Position numbers and translations under genes: made by a program. From Lachnospiraceae bacterium AF51-6-b8A (GTDB lineage Bacteria; Bacillota; Clostridia; Lachnospirales; Lachnospiraceae), in NCBI GenBank assembly GCA_027682585.1, contig JAQCZH010000002.1:625862-689861 (forward strand): a DNA stretch of 64,000 nucleotides. The letters are read 5' to 3'. Of this stretch, positions 53,071 to 64,000 are shown piece after piece (the stretch's first letter is position 1; the number at the start of each line of letters is the position of its first letter). The notes under the pieces are model-generated. The model was not told the origin of the DNA, ran no database searches, and saw only the letters and a list, made by a program, of their open reading frames with translations.

Positions 53071-54450
53071 ATGGATCTGTTGACCAAGGAATGGGCGCAC
53101 ATTCTTAAAACGGTAAAGCAAGAATATAATATCACAGACATTTCTTTCAAAACCTGGCTGGCTCCTTTGGAGGTTTTCTCTGTTCAGAATGATACTTTAA
53201 TCCTTCTCTTTCCAACAGACGAATCCAACCAGATGAGTCTGAATTATATCAGTAAAAAATATGAACTTCCCCTCAAGGTCACAATAGCGGAAATTACCGG
53301 AAGAGAATATCACTTACAGTTCATCCTCCCGGGCCAGGCGGCAACGCTAAAGCCCAGTGATGTTGTCAGTCAGAGTAAAGGACAATATGATCCGGCTGAT
53401 CATGAGAACTTTCTCTCTTCCCATCTCAATTCCCGCTATACTTTCGATACTTTTGTGGTTGGAGCCAATAACCGTTTTGCGCAGACAGCTTCTCTTGCCG
53501 TTGCGGAATCTCCGGGACAAGCCTACAACCCTCTCTTCATCTATGGCGGTCCTGGACTGGGCAAGACCCATCTCATGCATGCCATTGGCAATTTTATTCT
53601 CCAGGACAATCCCTCCAAGAAAGTCCTCTATGTTACTTCAGAAGACTTTCTAAATGAAGTGATTGAATCAATCCGTAATAATTCCTCCGGTTCCATGTCC
53701 CGTTTTCGAGATAAATATCGGACTGTAGATATTCTCCTGATCGATGATATTCAATTCATCATCGGCAAAGAGTCCACACAGGAAGAATTTTTCCACACAT
53801 TCAACGCCCTGCACTCCGCGGGCAAACAGATTGTTCTGACCTCGGATCGCCCGCCTAAGGAGATGGAGACTTTGGACACCCGAATTCGCTCTCGTTTCGA
53901 ATGGGGTCTGATGGCTGACGTCGGGTCGCCCGATTATGAGACTCGGATGGCTATTCTGCGAAGACGCTGTGAAATGGATCATTTTTCCCTGCCGGATGAG
54001 ATTCTGGATTATATTGCTGCTAATATTAAATCCAATATCCGGGAACTGGAGGGGGCGCTTAATAAGCTAATCGCTTACTCCAATCTGGAAAAAACAGAAA
54101 TCACAATGGAGATTGCCAGCCGGGAACTGCAGAATATCATTTCTCCGGATACCCCCCGCGAAATCACTCCCCAGCTGATCATCGAGATGGTCTCTGAACA
54201 CTATCAAATATCTGTTGACCAGATGATCTCCAAGAATCGATCTTCCGCCGTAGCCAGGCCCAGGCAGATTGCCATGTATCTCTGCAAAGATATGACTTCA
54301 TCTCCCCTGGAGGCAATTGGCTCCCTTCTGGGAGGCCGGGATCACTCTACGATTATTCACGGTGCCAACAAGATTGCCGATGAATATAATTCAGACGAGG
54401 AACTGCACAAGCAGATCGACGCCATCCGCAAGAAATTGATTCCCAGCTGA
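53071..54450 (+). CDS. dnaA: chromosomal replication initiator DnaA
   Basis: 459 residues. Domain I (1-80, WAHILKTVKQEYN, FKTWLAPLE), a short linker, the AAA+ domain III (YTFDTFVVGANNRFA, Walker A GGPGLGKTHLMHAIGN, Walker B ILLIDDIQFI) and the DNA-binding domain IV with GGRDHSTIIHGANKI. Opens oriC with ATP. Confidence 0.98.
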   Translation: MDLLTKEWAHILKTVKQEYNITDISFKTWLAPLEVFSVQNDTLILLFPTDESNQMSLNYISKKYELPLKVTIAEITGREYHLQFILPGQAATLKPSDVVSQSKGQYDPADHENFLSSHLNSRYTFDTFVVGANNRFAQTASLAVAESPGQAYNPLFIYGGPGLGKTHLMHAIGNFILQDNPSKKVLYVTSEDFLNEVIESIRNNSSGSMSRFRDKYRTVDILLIDDIQFIIGKESTQEEFFHTFNALHSAGKQIVLTSDRPPKEMETLDTRIRSRFEWGLMADVGSPDYETRMAILRRRCEMDHFSLPDEILDYIAANIKSNIRELEGALNKLIAYSNLEKTEITMEIASRELQNIISPDTPREITPQLIIEMVSEHYQISVDQMISKNRSSAVARPRQIAMYLCKDMTSSPLEAIGSLLGGRDHSTIIHGANKIADEYNSDEELHKQIDAIRKKLIPS

Positions 54451-54514
54451 TTTCTTCGCAGCAGTCTTCTTACAAGAGGTCTTGATCCTTATTGTTTGTA
54501 ATGTGTGCATATAA

Positions 54515-54776
54515 CCGGGCTGTCCACAAAAATTGTGTATAAATCATAAACAGTTCTGTGGAAAAGGCGAAATCAAGGAGAATCTTCTTCTGATTCATCC
54601 ACGAAATATTCGATTTATCCCAATTTCGATCCCCGGACTGTCCACTGAAGCAAACCTGTTTCATTGCCGTCAAAATAGGGAATGTGTGACTTGCTCACAT
54701 ATCCACAGCCCCTATTATGAATACTTAAATTTTTAATTATATATATAAAAGCGACAATTAAGAAAAAAGAGTTTTC
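54515..54776. other. second oriC half between dnaA and dnaN
   Basis: DnaA-box-like sequences CTGTCCACA (54520-54528), TGTGTATAA (54534-54542), TGTGGAAAA (54557-54565) and ATATCCACA (54699-54707) are followed by a very AT-rich tract (54713-54776, with TTTTTAATTATATATATAAAA) suited to be the unwinding element. This makes a bipartite origin like that of Bacillus. Confidence 0.75.
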
Positions 54777-54811
54777 CTCTTTATACACCGTCGCCAGGAA
54801 AGGAGTCTTTT

Positions 54812-55918
54812 ATGAAGATTACATGCGCTCAATCAGAATTGGTCAAGGGAGTCAATATTGTCTCTAAGGCAGTTCCCACTAGAACAACGATGCAGATTCT
54901 TCAATGTATTTTAATTGACGCTTCTGCAAATCAGATCAAACTGGTGGCCAATGATATGGAAATTGGCATTGAGACAATCATTGAGGGGACGATTGAAGAG
55001 AGAGGAATGATCGCTCTTGATGCTTCTGTTTTTTCCAACATTGTGAAGAAGCTTCCTGACAATCAAGTGATTATTACAACGGATGGATCCTTTAAGGCCA
55101 ATATTTCCTGTGAAAAGGCCAATTTCAATATCAATGGGCTGGACGGGGAGAATTTTGCCTATCTTCCTGTCATTCCCAGAAATGAACCGGTGGTTATCTC
55201 TGAGTTTACTTTGAAGGAAGTGATCCGTCAGACCATCTTTTCGATTGCCGATAATGAAAATAACAAGCTTATGACTGGTGAATTGTTTGAGATTCGCGGC
55301 AGTCATATGCGGGTTGTTTCCCTGGACGGACACCGCATTTCGATTCGCAATATAGAACTTAAGTCTGAGTGCCAGGATCATAAAGTGGTTGTTCCTGGTA
55401 AGACTCTGAATGAAATATCTAAGATTATTCCAGGATCCTACGAGGAAAATGTGATGATTTACATCACAGATAATCACATCATATTTGAGTTCGGGCAGAC
55501 TACTGTGGTATCCCGCTTGATTGACGGGGAGTACTTCAAAATTGAGCAGATGCTCTCATCTGATTATGAGACGAAGATTCGTATTTCCAAGCGAGAATTA
55601 CTCGACTGCATTGACCGCGCAACCCTGCTGGTCAATCCCGGAGACAAGAAGCCCATCATTATGAACGTGACGGATGGGAACATGGAACTTAACATTAATT
55701 CCTTTATTGGTTCAATGAACGAAAATATATCCATTGACAAAGAGGGAAGAGATATTCTGATTGGATTTAATCCCAAGTTCTTTATTGATGCTCTGCGCAA
55801 TATTGATGATGAGGAAATATCCATTTATATGGTCAACCCCAAGGCCCCCTGCTTTATCAAGGATGATGAGAATAAGTTCCTCTATCTGATTCTTCCCGTT
55901 AATTTTAACGCAGCCTGA
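54812..55918 (+). CDS. dnaN: DNA polymerase III subunit beta (sliding clamp)
   Basis: 368 residues, three clamp domains. MKITCAQSELVKGVNIVSKAV at the start, SLDGHRISIR in the middle and YMVNPKAPCFIKDDE...YLILPVNF at the end are typical. AAAGGAG precedes the ATG. Confidence 0.98.
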   Translation: MKITCAQSELVKGVNIVSKAVPTRTTMQILQCILIDASANQIKLVANDMEIGIETIIEGTIEERGMIALDASVFSNIVKKLPDNQVIITTDGSFKANISCEKANFNINGLDGENFAYLPVIPRNEPVVISEFTLKEVIRQTIFSIADNENNKLMTGELFEIRGSHMRVVSLDGHRISIRNIELKSECQDHKVVVPGKTLNEISKIIPGSYEENVMIYITDNHIIFEFGQTTVVSRLIDGEYFKIEQMLSSDYETKIRISKRELLDCIDRATLLVNPGDKKPIIMNVTDGNMELNINSFIGSMNENISIDKEGRDILIGFNPKFFIDALRNIDDEEISIYMVNPKAPCFIKDDENKFLYLILPVNFNAA

Positions 55919-56016
55919 CTCGTAAAAATCGATGTACGGGAAATGAGTATTTGAAGAGATTATAGTTTGATCCGTCTGTCAAAGAAAATGGCAGAATATA
56001 AAAATGAGGAGCAAAA

Positions 56017-56232
56017 ATGCAGGAAGTTGTTCTTCGCGAAGGTGAAGACTTTATCAGGTTGGGTCAAATGATGAAAAAGGCTGGCATTGTGAGTTCTGGA
56101 CTGGATGCCAAGTTTCTCATCCAGGACGGTCAGGTAGAAGTAAACGGGCAGGTTGATAACAGGCGTGGCCGCAAGCTCTATGAGGGAGATCAGGTAACTT
56201 TTGAGGGCCAGACCTTTATGGTTGTTAAGTAA
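56017..56232 (+). CDS. yaaA: S4-domain RNA-binding protein YaaA
   Basis: 71 residues forming a single S4 domain (FIRLGQMMKKAGIVSSGLDAK, FLIQDGQVEVNGQVDNRRGRKL). It is always found between dnaN and recF in Firmicutes. The recF ATG shares the last base of its stop. Confidence 0.94.
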   Translation: MQEVVLREGEDFIRLGQMMKKAGIVSSGLDAKFLIQDGQVEVNGQVDNRRGRKLYEGDQVTFEGQTFMVVK

Positions 56233-57329
56233 TGTATATCCAGTCAATTGAACTGTCCAATTACAGAAATTATCGGTCTCTTGTGATGGAGTTCGACAGG
56301 GGAACCAACATTCTCTTTGGAGACAATGCCCAGGGAAAGACCAATATCTTAGAGTCCGTTTATCTCAGCGGAACCAGCAGATCCCATCGAACCGTTCGGG
56401 ATCGGGAGTTGATCCGCTTTGGACAGGAGGAAGCGCATATTCGCACGAACCTGTGCAGGGATGACTTGTCCTACCGTATTGATATTCACATCCGTCAGGG
56501 CAGAAGCAAGGGGATTGCGGTCAACGGCATGCCTGTCAAAAAAGCCAGTGAGCTCTTTGGCCTGCTTGGTATTATTTTCTTTTCCCCGGAGGATCTGAAT
56601 ATTGTAAAAAACGGACCGGCGGAGCGCAGACATTTTATCAATGCCGAGTTGTCTCAAATTGACAGAATTTATCTGTCGGATTTGAGCAATTATAATAAAG
56701 CGCTCAACCAGCGCAACAGTCTGCTCAGGGAGATTTTTAATCATCCGGAGATGAAAGAAACTCTGGATGTATGGGATGAGCAGCTGATTGCCTATGGCAA
56801 GAGGATTATTGCCCGCAGAAGAGCATTTGTTGCGGATATGCTTCCGATTGTTGCAAAGATACACAGGAAACTTTCCGGAGAAAGAGAAGAATTGGTCATT
56901 TCCTATGAGCCGAGCATTGATGACATCTTCTTTGAAGATGAACTTCTTCGCACAAGAGACAGGGATATGCGGATGGGAACGACCAATGTTGGTCCTCACA
57001 GAGATGATTTAAAACTCTCCATTGGAGGTGTTGATATTCGCAAGTTCGGCTCTCAGGGACAGCAGAGAACCTGTGCTCTTTCTTTAAAACTGGCTGAGAT
57101 TCAAATCATGGAGAATAAAAGAGGTGAGAAGCCTGTTTTGCTCTTAGATGATGTTCTCTCGGAATTGGACTCGAACCGTCAGAATTATCTCTTGGAATCA
57201 ATCAATGACATACAGACCATCATTACCTGTACTGGTTTGGATGAGTTTGTGAAAAATAAATTCTCTGTCCACCGGGTCTATGAGATTTCGAATGGGCAGG
57301 CATTTCTTCGCGAGAAGATTGCGAATTGA
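56232..57329 (+). CDS. recF: DNA replication and repair protein RecF
   Basis: 365-residue SMC-like ATPase for RecA loading at gaps. Walker A FGDNAQGKTNILESVYL, signature KFGSQGQQRTCALSLKLAE and Walker B PVLLLDDVLSELD are intact. Starts on the last base of the yaaA stop. Confidence 0.97.
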   Translation: MYIQSIELSNYRNYRSLVMEFDRGTNILFGDNAQGKTNILESVYLSGTSRSHRTVRDRELIRFGQEEAHIRTNLCRDDLSYRIDIHIRQGRSKGIAVNGMPVKKASELFGLLGIIFFSPEDLNIVKNGPAERRHFINAELSQIDRIYLSDLSNYNKALNQRNSLLREIFNHPEMKETLDVWDEQLIAYGKRIIARRRAFVADMLPIVAKIHRKLSGEREELVISYEPSIDDIFFEDELLRTRDRDMRMGTTNVGPHRDDLKLSIGGVDIRKFGSQGQQRTCALSLKLAEIQIMENKRGEKPVLLLDDVLSELDSNRQNYLLESINDIQTIITCTGLDEFVKNKFSVHRVYEISNGQAFLREKIAN

Positions 57330-59258
<1,929 letters not shown>

Positions 59259-59269
59259 GGAGGAATACA

Positions 59270-61915
59270 ATGGCAGAAATGGGAGATGATATCTTCGACC
59301 AGACCGTCCGATCTGATACGATTCAGGAGGTCGATTTAAAATCAACGATGGAGACTTCTTACATTGACTACGCCATGTCCGTCATTGCGGCCAGAGCGCT
59401 TCCGGATGTAAGAGATGGCTTAAAACCGGTACAGAGACGTGTGCTCTACTCTATGATCGAGCTGAACAACACGCCTGATAAGCCGCATCGTAAATGCGCC
59501 CGTATTGTCGGTGATACCATGGGTAAATATCATCCTCACGGGGATTCATCCATCTACGGGGCTTTGGTAAACATGGCTCAGCCCTGGTCCATGCGGAATA
59601 TCTTAGTAGACGGGCACGGTAACTTCGGGTCGATTGACGGTGACGGGGCTGCGGCCATGCGGTATACAGAGGCTCGTCTGTCCAAGATATCCATGGCCAT
59701 GATGGCAGATATCAACAAAGATACGGTTGATTTTATTCCCAACTTCGATGAGACGGAGAAGGAGCCGGTTGTATTGCCGGCCCGTCTGCCAAATCTTTTG
59801 GTTAATGGGACAACCGGTATTGCTGTCGGTATGGCGACCAATATTCCTCCACATAATTTAAGGGAGGTCATTGATGCCTGTGTCAGGATGATTGACAACC
59901 GTGTGGCAGAAGACCGGGACACGAATATTTCTGAGCTTCTTAACATCGTCAAGGGACCGGATTTTCCCACCGGAGGTATCATTCTTGGCAGAACAGGAAT
60001 CGAGGAGGCTTATCGAACCGGCCGGGGAAAGATCAAAGTTCGCGCGGTGGCTGATATTGAGCCCATGGATAACGGCAAACACAGGATCATCGTGTCTGAG
60101 ATCCCTTACGGGGTTAATAAGGCCCGCATGATTGAAAAAATTGCCGATATGGTTAAAGACAAGCGTCTGGAGGGAATTACCGCTCTTCGCGATGAGACTT
60201 CCCGTGAGGGAATGCGGGTCGTCATTGAGCTGCGTAAGGATATCAATCCCAATGTGATGCTCAATAAACTCTATAAGCAGACGCAGCTGCAGGATTCCTA
60301 TGGGGTGATTATGCTGGCCCTGGTCGGCAATCAGCCTAAGATCATGTCTTTAAAGGAGGTCCTGGATCACTATATTCTTCACCAGGAGGATGTCGTTACA
60401 AGGCGGACCAGATTTGATCTGAATAAGGCAGAGGAGAGGGATCATATCTTACAGGGTCTGCTGACAGCTCTGGATCATATTGACGAGGTGATTCGTATCA
60501 TCCGGGCTTCGAAGTCCGTTGCTGTTGCCAAGGAACAGTTAATGGAGCGTTTTGCTCTGTCTGAGGCTCAGGCCCAGGCTATTGTCGACATGCGCCTTCG
60601 TGCCCTGACCGGCTTGGAGAGGGAGAAGCTTGAGGCGGAACACAGGGAATTGATGGAGAGGATTGCTTATTTCAAAGATATTTTAGCGGATCATAAGAAG
60701 CTTTTGACGGTAGTGAAAGAGGAGATGCAGGAGATCGCTGACAAGTATGGAGATGACCGTCGTACGCAAATCGGATTTGACGACGATGACATCAGCGCGG
60801 AAGATCTCATTCCAGTTACACATCCTATTATTACCTTCACAAAGTTTGGCTATATCAAGCGCATGTCTGCTGATAATTTCCGGGCCCAGCATCGTGGTGG
60901 TAAGGGAATTAAGGGAATGGAGACAATTAAGGATGACTACATTGTGGAGTTGATCCAGACAAGATCTCATAACTTCCTCTATTTCTTCACTAATAAGGGA
61001 AGGGTTTATCGCCTGAAAGCCTATGAGATACCGGAAGCTTCCAGAACTGCCCGCGGAACGGCAATCGTCAATCTTTTGCAGCTGATGCCGGATGAGATTA
61101 TCACCTCTATGATTCCCGTTGTTCCAGGAGAAGATGAAGATAAGTATCTCTTTATGGCGACCCGGAGGGGAATTGTCAAAAAGACCAGACTCAGGGAATA
61201 TGAAAACATTCGCAAGTTCGGCTTGACTGCCATCAACCTGCGCGAAGAGGATCGACTGATTGAGGTTAAGCTGACGGATGATACAGATGAAGTCATGCTC
61301 TTCACCCGTTTTGGCCAGTGTGTTCGCTTCCATGAGTCTGATGTCCGGAGCACTGGCAGGAGTACTATGGGAGTCATCGGGATCAATCTGTCAGATCAGG
61401 ACTGTGTCATTGCCATGCAATTGGTCAGCCAGGGAGAATCTCTGATTCTGGTATCCCAGCGGGGTCTTGGCAAATGCACGCTGACGGAGGAATTTCCCTC
61501 TCATCACAGGGGCGGCAAGGGAGTAAAATGCTATAAGATCACGGAGAAGACAGGCAATCTAATCGGCGTTAAATCGGTCGACCGTGATAACCAGCTCATG
61601 TTGATTAATCGGGCTGGTACGATTATTCGCATTAATGTCGCGGACACAGCCTTTTTAGGTCGAATTACATCCGGAGTCAAGCTGATTGATCTCAATACAG
61701 ATGATGAGGTGGCAAGCATTTCCGTTGTCCAGCGAGAGGATCTTCCTTTTGAAGATGAGGAAACTTCTGAAAGCAGGGAGAATGATGTGTTGATGGATAC
61801 AGATCATTCAAAAGAGAATCCCGTATCAGACGGTACGGATCACTCCCTGGATGATCTTGTGGCCAGAGCTCAGGAAGATCAGAGGGCACAGAAAAAAGAG
61901 CGTTCAGAAGATTAA
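59270..61915 (+). CDS. gyrA: DNA gyrase subunit A
   Basis: 881 residues. The breakage-reunion domain has the active-site Tyr in MRYTEARLS and the quinolone-determining region [19 protein letters not shown], with Ser at position 83-equivalent and no obvious resistance change. The C-terminal beta-pinwheel carries [11 protein letters not shown], the GyrA box. A 60-residue acidic tail ([12 protein letters not shown]) ends the protein. Eleven bases after gyrB. Confidence 0.97.
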   Translation: MAEMGDDIFDQTVRSDTIQEVDLKSTMETSYIDYAMSVIAARALPDVRDGLKPVQRRVLYSMIELNNTPDKPHRKCARIVGDTMGKYHPHGDSSIYGALVNMAQPWSMRNILVDGHGNFGSIDGDGAAAMRYTEARLSKISMAMMADINKDTVDFIPNFDETEKEPVVLPARLPNLLVNGTTGIAVGMATNIPPHNLREVIDACVRMIDNRVAEDRDTNISELLNIVKGPDFPTGGIILGRTGIEEAYRTGRGKIKVRAVADIEPMDNGKHRIIVSEIPYGVNKARMIEKIADMVKDKRLEGITALRDETSREGMRVVIELRKDINPNVMLNKLYKQTQLQDSYGVIMLALVGNQPKIMSLKEVLDHYILHQEDVVTRRTRFDLNKAEERDHILQGLLTALDHIDEVIRIIRASKSVAVAKEQLMERFALSEAQAQAIVDMRLRALTGLEREKLEAEHRELMERIAYFKDILADHKKLLTVVKEEMQEIADKYGDDRRTQIGFDDDDISAEDLIPVTHPIITFTKFGYIKRMSADNFRAQHRGGKGIKGMETIKDDYIVELIQTRSHNFLYFFTNKGRVYRLKAYEIPEASRTARGTAIVNLLQLMPDEIITSMIPVVPGEDEDKYLFMATRRGIVKKTRLREYENIRKFGLTAINLREEDRLIEVKLTDDTDEVMLFTRFGQCVRFHESDVRSTGRSTMGVIGINLSDQDCVIAMQLVSQGESLILVSQRGLGKCTLTEEFPSHHRGGKGVKCYKITEKTGNLIGVKSVDRDNQLMLINRAGTIIRINVADTAFLGRITSGVKLIDLNTDDEVASISVVQREDLPFEDEETSESRENDVLMDTDHSKENPVSDGTDHSLDDLVARAQEDQRAQKKERSED

Positions 61916-62102
61916 AGAGGCAAAACGGGCTTCGTGAGCATTTTATTATCAGGAACGGTAAAATATACGCTTTGCGAGTATTTCACCGGAATAGATAAGG
62001 GAGCACTTGTTTTGCTAATATTCCATTGTCATGATTAAAAACCCGACGAATCTTTCGCGGCGGAATGAGGTCAGCCGTTGACTTGATAGAGAAGGGGTGG
62101 TT

Positions 62103-62948
62103 ATGGTCAGAGAAATATCGGTTCATCAGATCAGTGAGCATATTTGTCGGATGTGCATAGAGGCAAACAGCAGTCTCGGTTCTGATATGCGGGCAGGTCT
62201 CGCCCGGGCAGTGAAGGAAGAGGTATCTCCTCTGGGCAGGAAAGTCTTAGAACAGCTTAAGAAAAATCTTGAGATTGCGGGCCAGGAGCAGATTCCAATC
62301 TGCCAGGACACCGGAATGGCAGTGGTTTTTCTTGAAATCGGACAGGAGGTTCACCTGATCGGCGGGGATCTGACGGATGCGGTCAATGAGGGTGTCCGCA
62401 GAGGCTATACGGATGGATACCTGCGAAAATCTATTGTGAGAGATCCCATTTTAAGGGAGAACACAGGGGATAATACACCGGCAGTCCTTCATATCAAACT
62501 TGTTCCGGGGGATCAAGTTAAGGTTATACTTGCTCCTAAGGGTTTCGGATCGGAAAATATGAGCCGCATTTTTATGCTCAAACCGGCAGATGGTCTGAAT
62601 GGAGTCAAAGAGGCAATTTTATCTGCTGTTCGTGAGGCGGGACCGAATGCCTGTCCGCCTATGGTTGTGGGCGTCGGTATTGGAGGAACATTTGAAAAAT
62701 GTGCTCTTATAGCTAAGGAGGCTTTGACAAGAGAATTGGATTCTTCTTCAGAAATTTCCTGGGTGGCGGATCTGGAGAGGGAAATGCTGATAAAAATCAA
62801 TGAGTTGGGCATCGGTCCCGGGGGACTGGGCGGCCGTGTCACAGCGATGGGAGTCAATATCAATACTTATCCGACTCATATTGCGGGGCTGCCGGTGGCA
62901 GTTAATATCTGCTGTCACGTCAACCGGCATGCGGTGCGGGTGATCTGA
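62103..62948 (+). CDS. fumarate hydratase alpha subunit (class I)
   Basis: 281 residues, the N-terminal half of the [4Fe-4S] class I fumarase/tartrate dehydratase. Candidate cluster cysteines are in PICQDTGMAVVF, NACPPMVVGVGIGG and VNICCHVNRH. The ATG at 62103 has AAGGGG upstream. The beta subunit gene follows after 143 bp. L-tartrate dehydratase is an alternative, but fumarase is the usual role in this family of bacteria. Confidence 0.9.
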   Translation: MVREISVHQISEHICRMCIEANSSLGSDMRAGLARAVKEEVSPLGRKVLEQLKKNLEIAGQEQIPICQDTGMAVVFLEIGQEVHLIGGDLTDAVNEGVRRGYTDGYLRKSIVRDPILRENTGDNTPAVLHIKLVPGDQVKVILAPKGFGSENMSRIFMLKPADGLNGVKEAILSAVREAGPNACPPMVVGVGIGGTFEKCALIAKEALTRELDSSSEISWVADLEREMLIKINELGIGPGGLGGRVTAMGVNINTYPTHIAGLPVAVNICCHVNRHAVRVI

Positions 62949-63091
62949 GCCAGACCGGAATAGAATATGTTCACAGGCAATTTTACCTCAGGATACATTT
63001 CATTCATGATAATGGAATTTTCGCGGAGCGATGATTTCATTGCCTGAAAAGTGATTTGCTGAGAACAGGGATTCCGAGAGGGGGCGATGAC

Positions 63092-63676
63092 ATGCAGGAA
63101 ATAAAAATCAAACTTCCGTTGCGAGATGACATGACAGAGAAACTGGAGGCAGGAGATTATGTCTGCCTGAGCGGGGAACTCTATGTGGCACGAGACGCAG
63201 CGCATAAGAGACTGCTGGATCTGATTGAAGCGGGCAAAAAAATCCCAATTTCCCTGGATGGAGAGACCATTTACTATATGGGGCCTTCACCGGCCAGAGA
63301 GGGACAGGTCATTGGATCTGCAGGACCGACAACTGCCAGTCGGATGGATAAATATACACCGACATTGCTGGATCTGGGTTTGAAAGGTATGATCGGCAAG
63401 GGAAAGCGCAGCAGGGAAGTTCTGGATGCGATTGTGCGAAATCATGCGGTCTATTTTGCGGCGGTCGGCGGGGCGGGCGCACTTTTGTCCAAATGTATCC
63501 AAAAATCAGAGATCATCTGTTATGAGGAGCTGGGAGCAGAAGCGGTTCGTCGCATCACAGTAGAAGATCTTCCCCTGGTGGTTGTTATTGATTGTAAGGG
63601 AAAGAATCTTTATGAGATGGCAGCTCACAAATACAGGCAGGAAAAACACATTGACAAAGTGAATAGGCTCGATTAA
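63092..63676 (+). CDS. fumarate hydratase beta subunit (class I)
   Basis: 194 residues corresponding to the C-terminal half of class I fumarase. It has IYYMGPSPAREGQVIGSAGPTT cut into recognisable parts (YMGPSPA, GSAGPTTASRMDKY), the GMIGKGKRS anion-binding loop and AVGGAGAL. The ATG at 63092 follows GAGGGGG; the longer frame from 63056 lacks a site. Works with the alpha subunit to interconvert fumarate and malate. Confidence 0.91.
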   Translation: MQEIKIKLPLRDDMTEKLEAGDYVCLSGELYVARDAAHKRLLDLIEAGKKIPISLDGETIYYMGPSPAREGQVIGSAGPTTASRMDKYTPTLLDLGLKGMIGKGKRSREVLDAIVRNHAVYFAAVGGAGALLSKCIQKSEIICYEELGAEAVRRITVEDLPLVVVIDCKGKNLYEMAAHKYRQEKHIDKVNRLD

Positions 63677-63726
63677 ACTGAAAAAGTCGTGAAAAGCGGC
63701 AATACAGCGATTCGCAAGAAGCGTCC

Positions 63727-63814
63727 GGAGAAGTACTCAAGAGGCTGAAGAGGCGCCCCTGCTAAGGGTGTAGGTCGGGAAACTGGCGCGAGGGTTCAAA
63801 TCCCTCCTTCTCCG
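63727..63814 (+). tRNA. tRNA-Ser (anticodon GCT)
   Basis: An 88-base class II tRNA. Acceptor GGAGAAG/CTTCTCC, anticodon stem CGCCC/GGGTG with loop CTGCTAA (anticodon GCT), a long variable arm and T arm GAGGG-TTCAAAT-CCCTC. CCA not encoded. Confidence 0.96.
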
Positions 63815-63820
63815 CTGAAG

Positions 63821-63845
63821 AGACAGGGATTCCCTGTCTTTTTTG
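63821..63845 (+). terminator. terminator of tRNA-Ser
   Basis: AGACAGGG (63821-63828) pairs with CCCTGTCT (63832-63839) and runs into a T tract (63838-63844). Confidence 0.9.
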
Positions 63846-63895
63846 TTATGATAATGAATAGACATAATTTATTCATTATTTTTGCTTGACGGGGA

Positions 63896-63924
63896 ATAGA
63901 TGCCTTGGTATTATTTAGAAGTTG
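63896..63924 (+). promoter_or_regulatory. promoter of an rRNA operon
   Basis: TTGACG (63896-63901) and TATTAT (63919-63924) with 17 bp spacing, preceded by an AT-rich tract like an UP element. Confidence 0.75.
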
Positions 63925-64000
63925 TCGCTTCGGCGAACAGCAAGAACCTTGATAACTGAACAATGAAACAACCTTGAAAGATTCTAAGAGAATCAAAGCG
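63925..64000 (+). other. rRNA operon leader, start of a 16S precursor
   Basis: A small TCGC-TTCG-GCGA hairpin, then AACCTTGATAACTGAACAATG, which resembles the boxA-containing leader seen just before 16S genes in clostridia. The 16S gene is expected just beyond the right edge. Confidence 0.65.

Overview
The window reads as a chromosomal segment around the replication origin of a Gram-positive anaerobe of class Clostridia, most likely family Lachnospiraceae. The evidence is the gene order rpmH-rnpA-yidD-yidC-jag-mnmE-mnmG-rsmG-parA-parB on one side and dnaA-dnaN-yaaA-recF-gyrB-gyrA on the other, DnaA-box clusters on both sides of dnaA, three perfect parS sites, MecA, RicT, DUF4446, DUF951 and DUF1858 proteins, a 2[4Fe-4S] ferredoxin and a two-subunit class I fumarase. 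The genus cannot be decided from the sequence. Most of the window has moderately high GC; one block (about 21.26-25.44 kb) is clearly richer in A+T.

Left part (0.2-20.1 kb): a 23S-type methyltransferase, corA, truA, a PerR/Fur regulator, a tocopherol-cyclase-like protein, cardiolipin synthase, an EamA exporter, dCMP deaminase, a Sua5 protein fused to an apparently dead low-molecular-weight phosphatase, and a secreted GH18/SH3 wall enzyme behind a long structured leader. Then come mecA, ferredoxin divergent from a DUF1858 protein, the gdpP-rplI-dnaB operon, and an orphan sugar-ABC ATPase with a PucR/CdaR-type regulator. GdpP degrades c-di-AMP, and the GH18 leader may be a c-di-AMP riboswitch, so the two could belong to one cell-wall circuit.

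Accessory islet (21.3-25.4 kb): an XRE/ImmA metallopeptidase overlapping a DUF4411 PIN protein, with a candidate operator upstream (toxin-antitoxin-like), facing two related surface proteins. One is a lipoprotein. The other is a zinc-ribbon membrane protein whose reading frame is broken at a run of seven G, so it is phase-variable, mis-sequenced or dead.

Middle (25.4-42.4 kb): galK; rpsF-ssb-rpsR; DUF951; a sirtuin; a translation/replication block (rsmI, trmN6-like, ricT, holB, a guanylate-kinase-like gene, an Orn/Lys/Arg-decarboxylase-fold gene) running from a DD-carboxypeptidase gene; tRNA-Lys; trmB; a formate/nitrite channel with a pseudoknot-capable 3' region; an SDR; tRNA-Arg; and a small membrane protein gene interrupted by a TAA codon.

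Origin region (41.8-64.0 kb): transcription of the housekeeping genes diverges from the rpmH-dnaA gap. The + arm ends with fumarase genes, tRNA-Ser and the promoter and leader of an rRNA operon whose 16S gene should begin just beyond the right edge.
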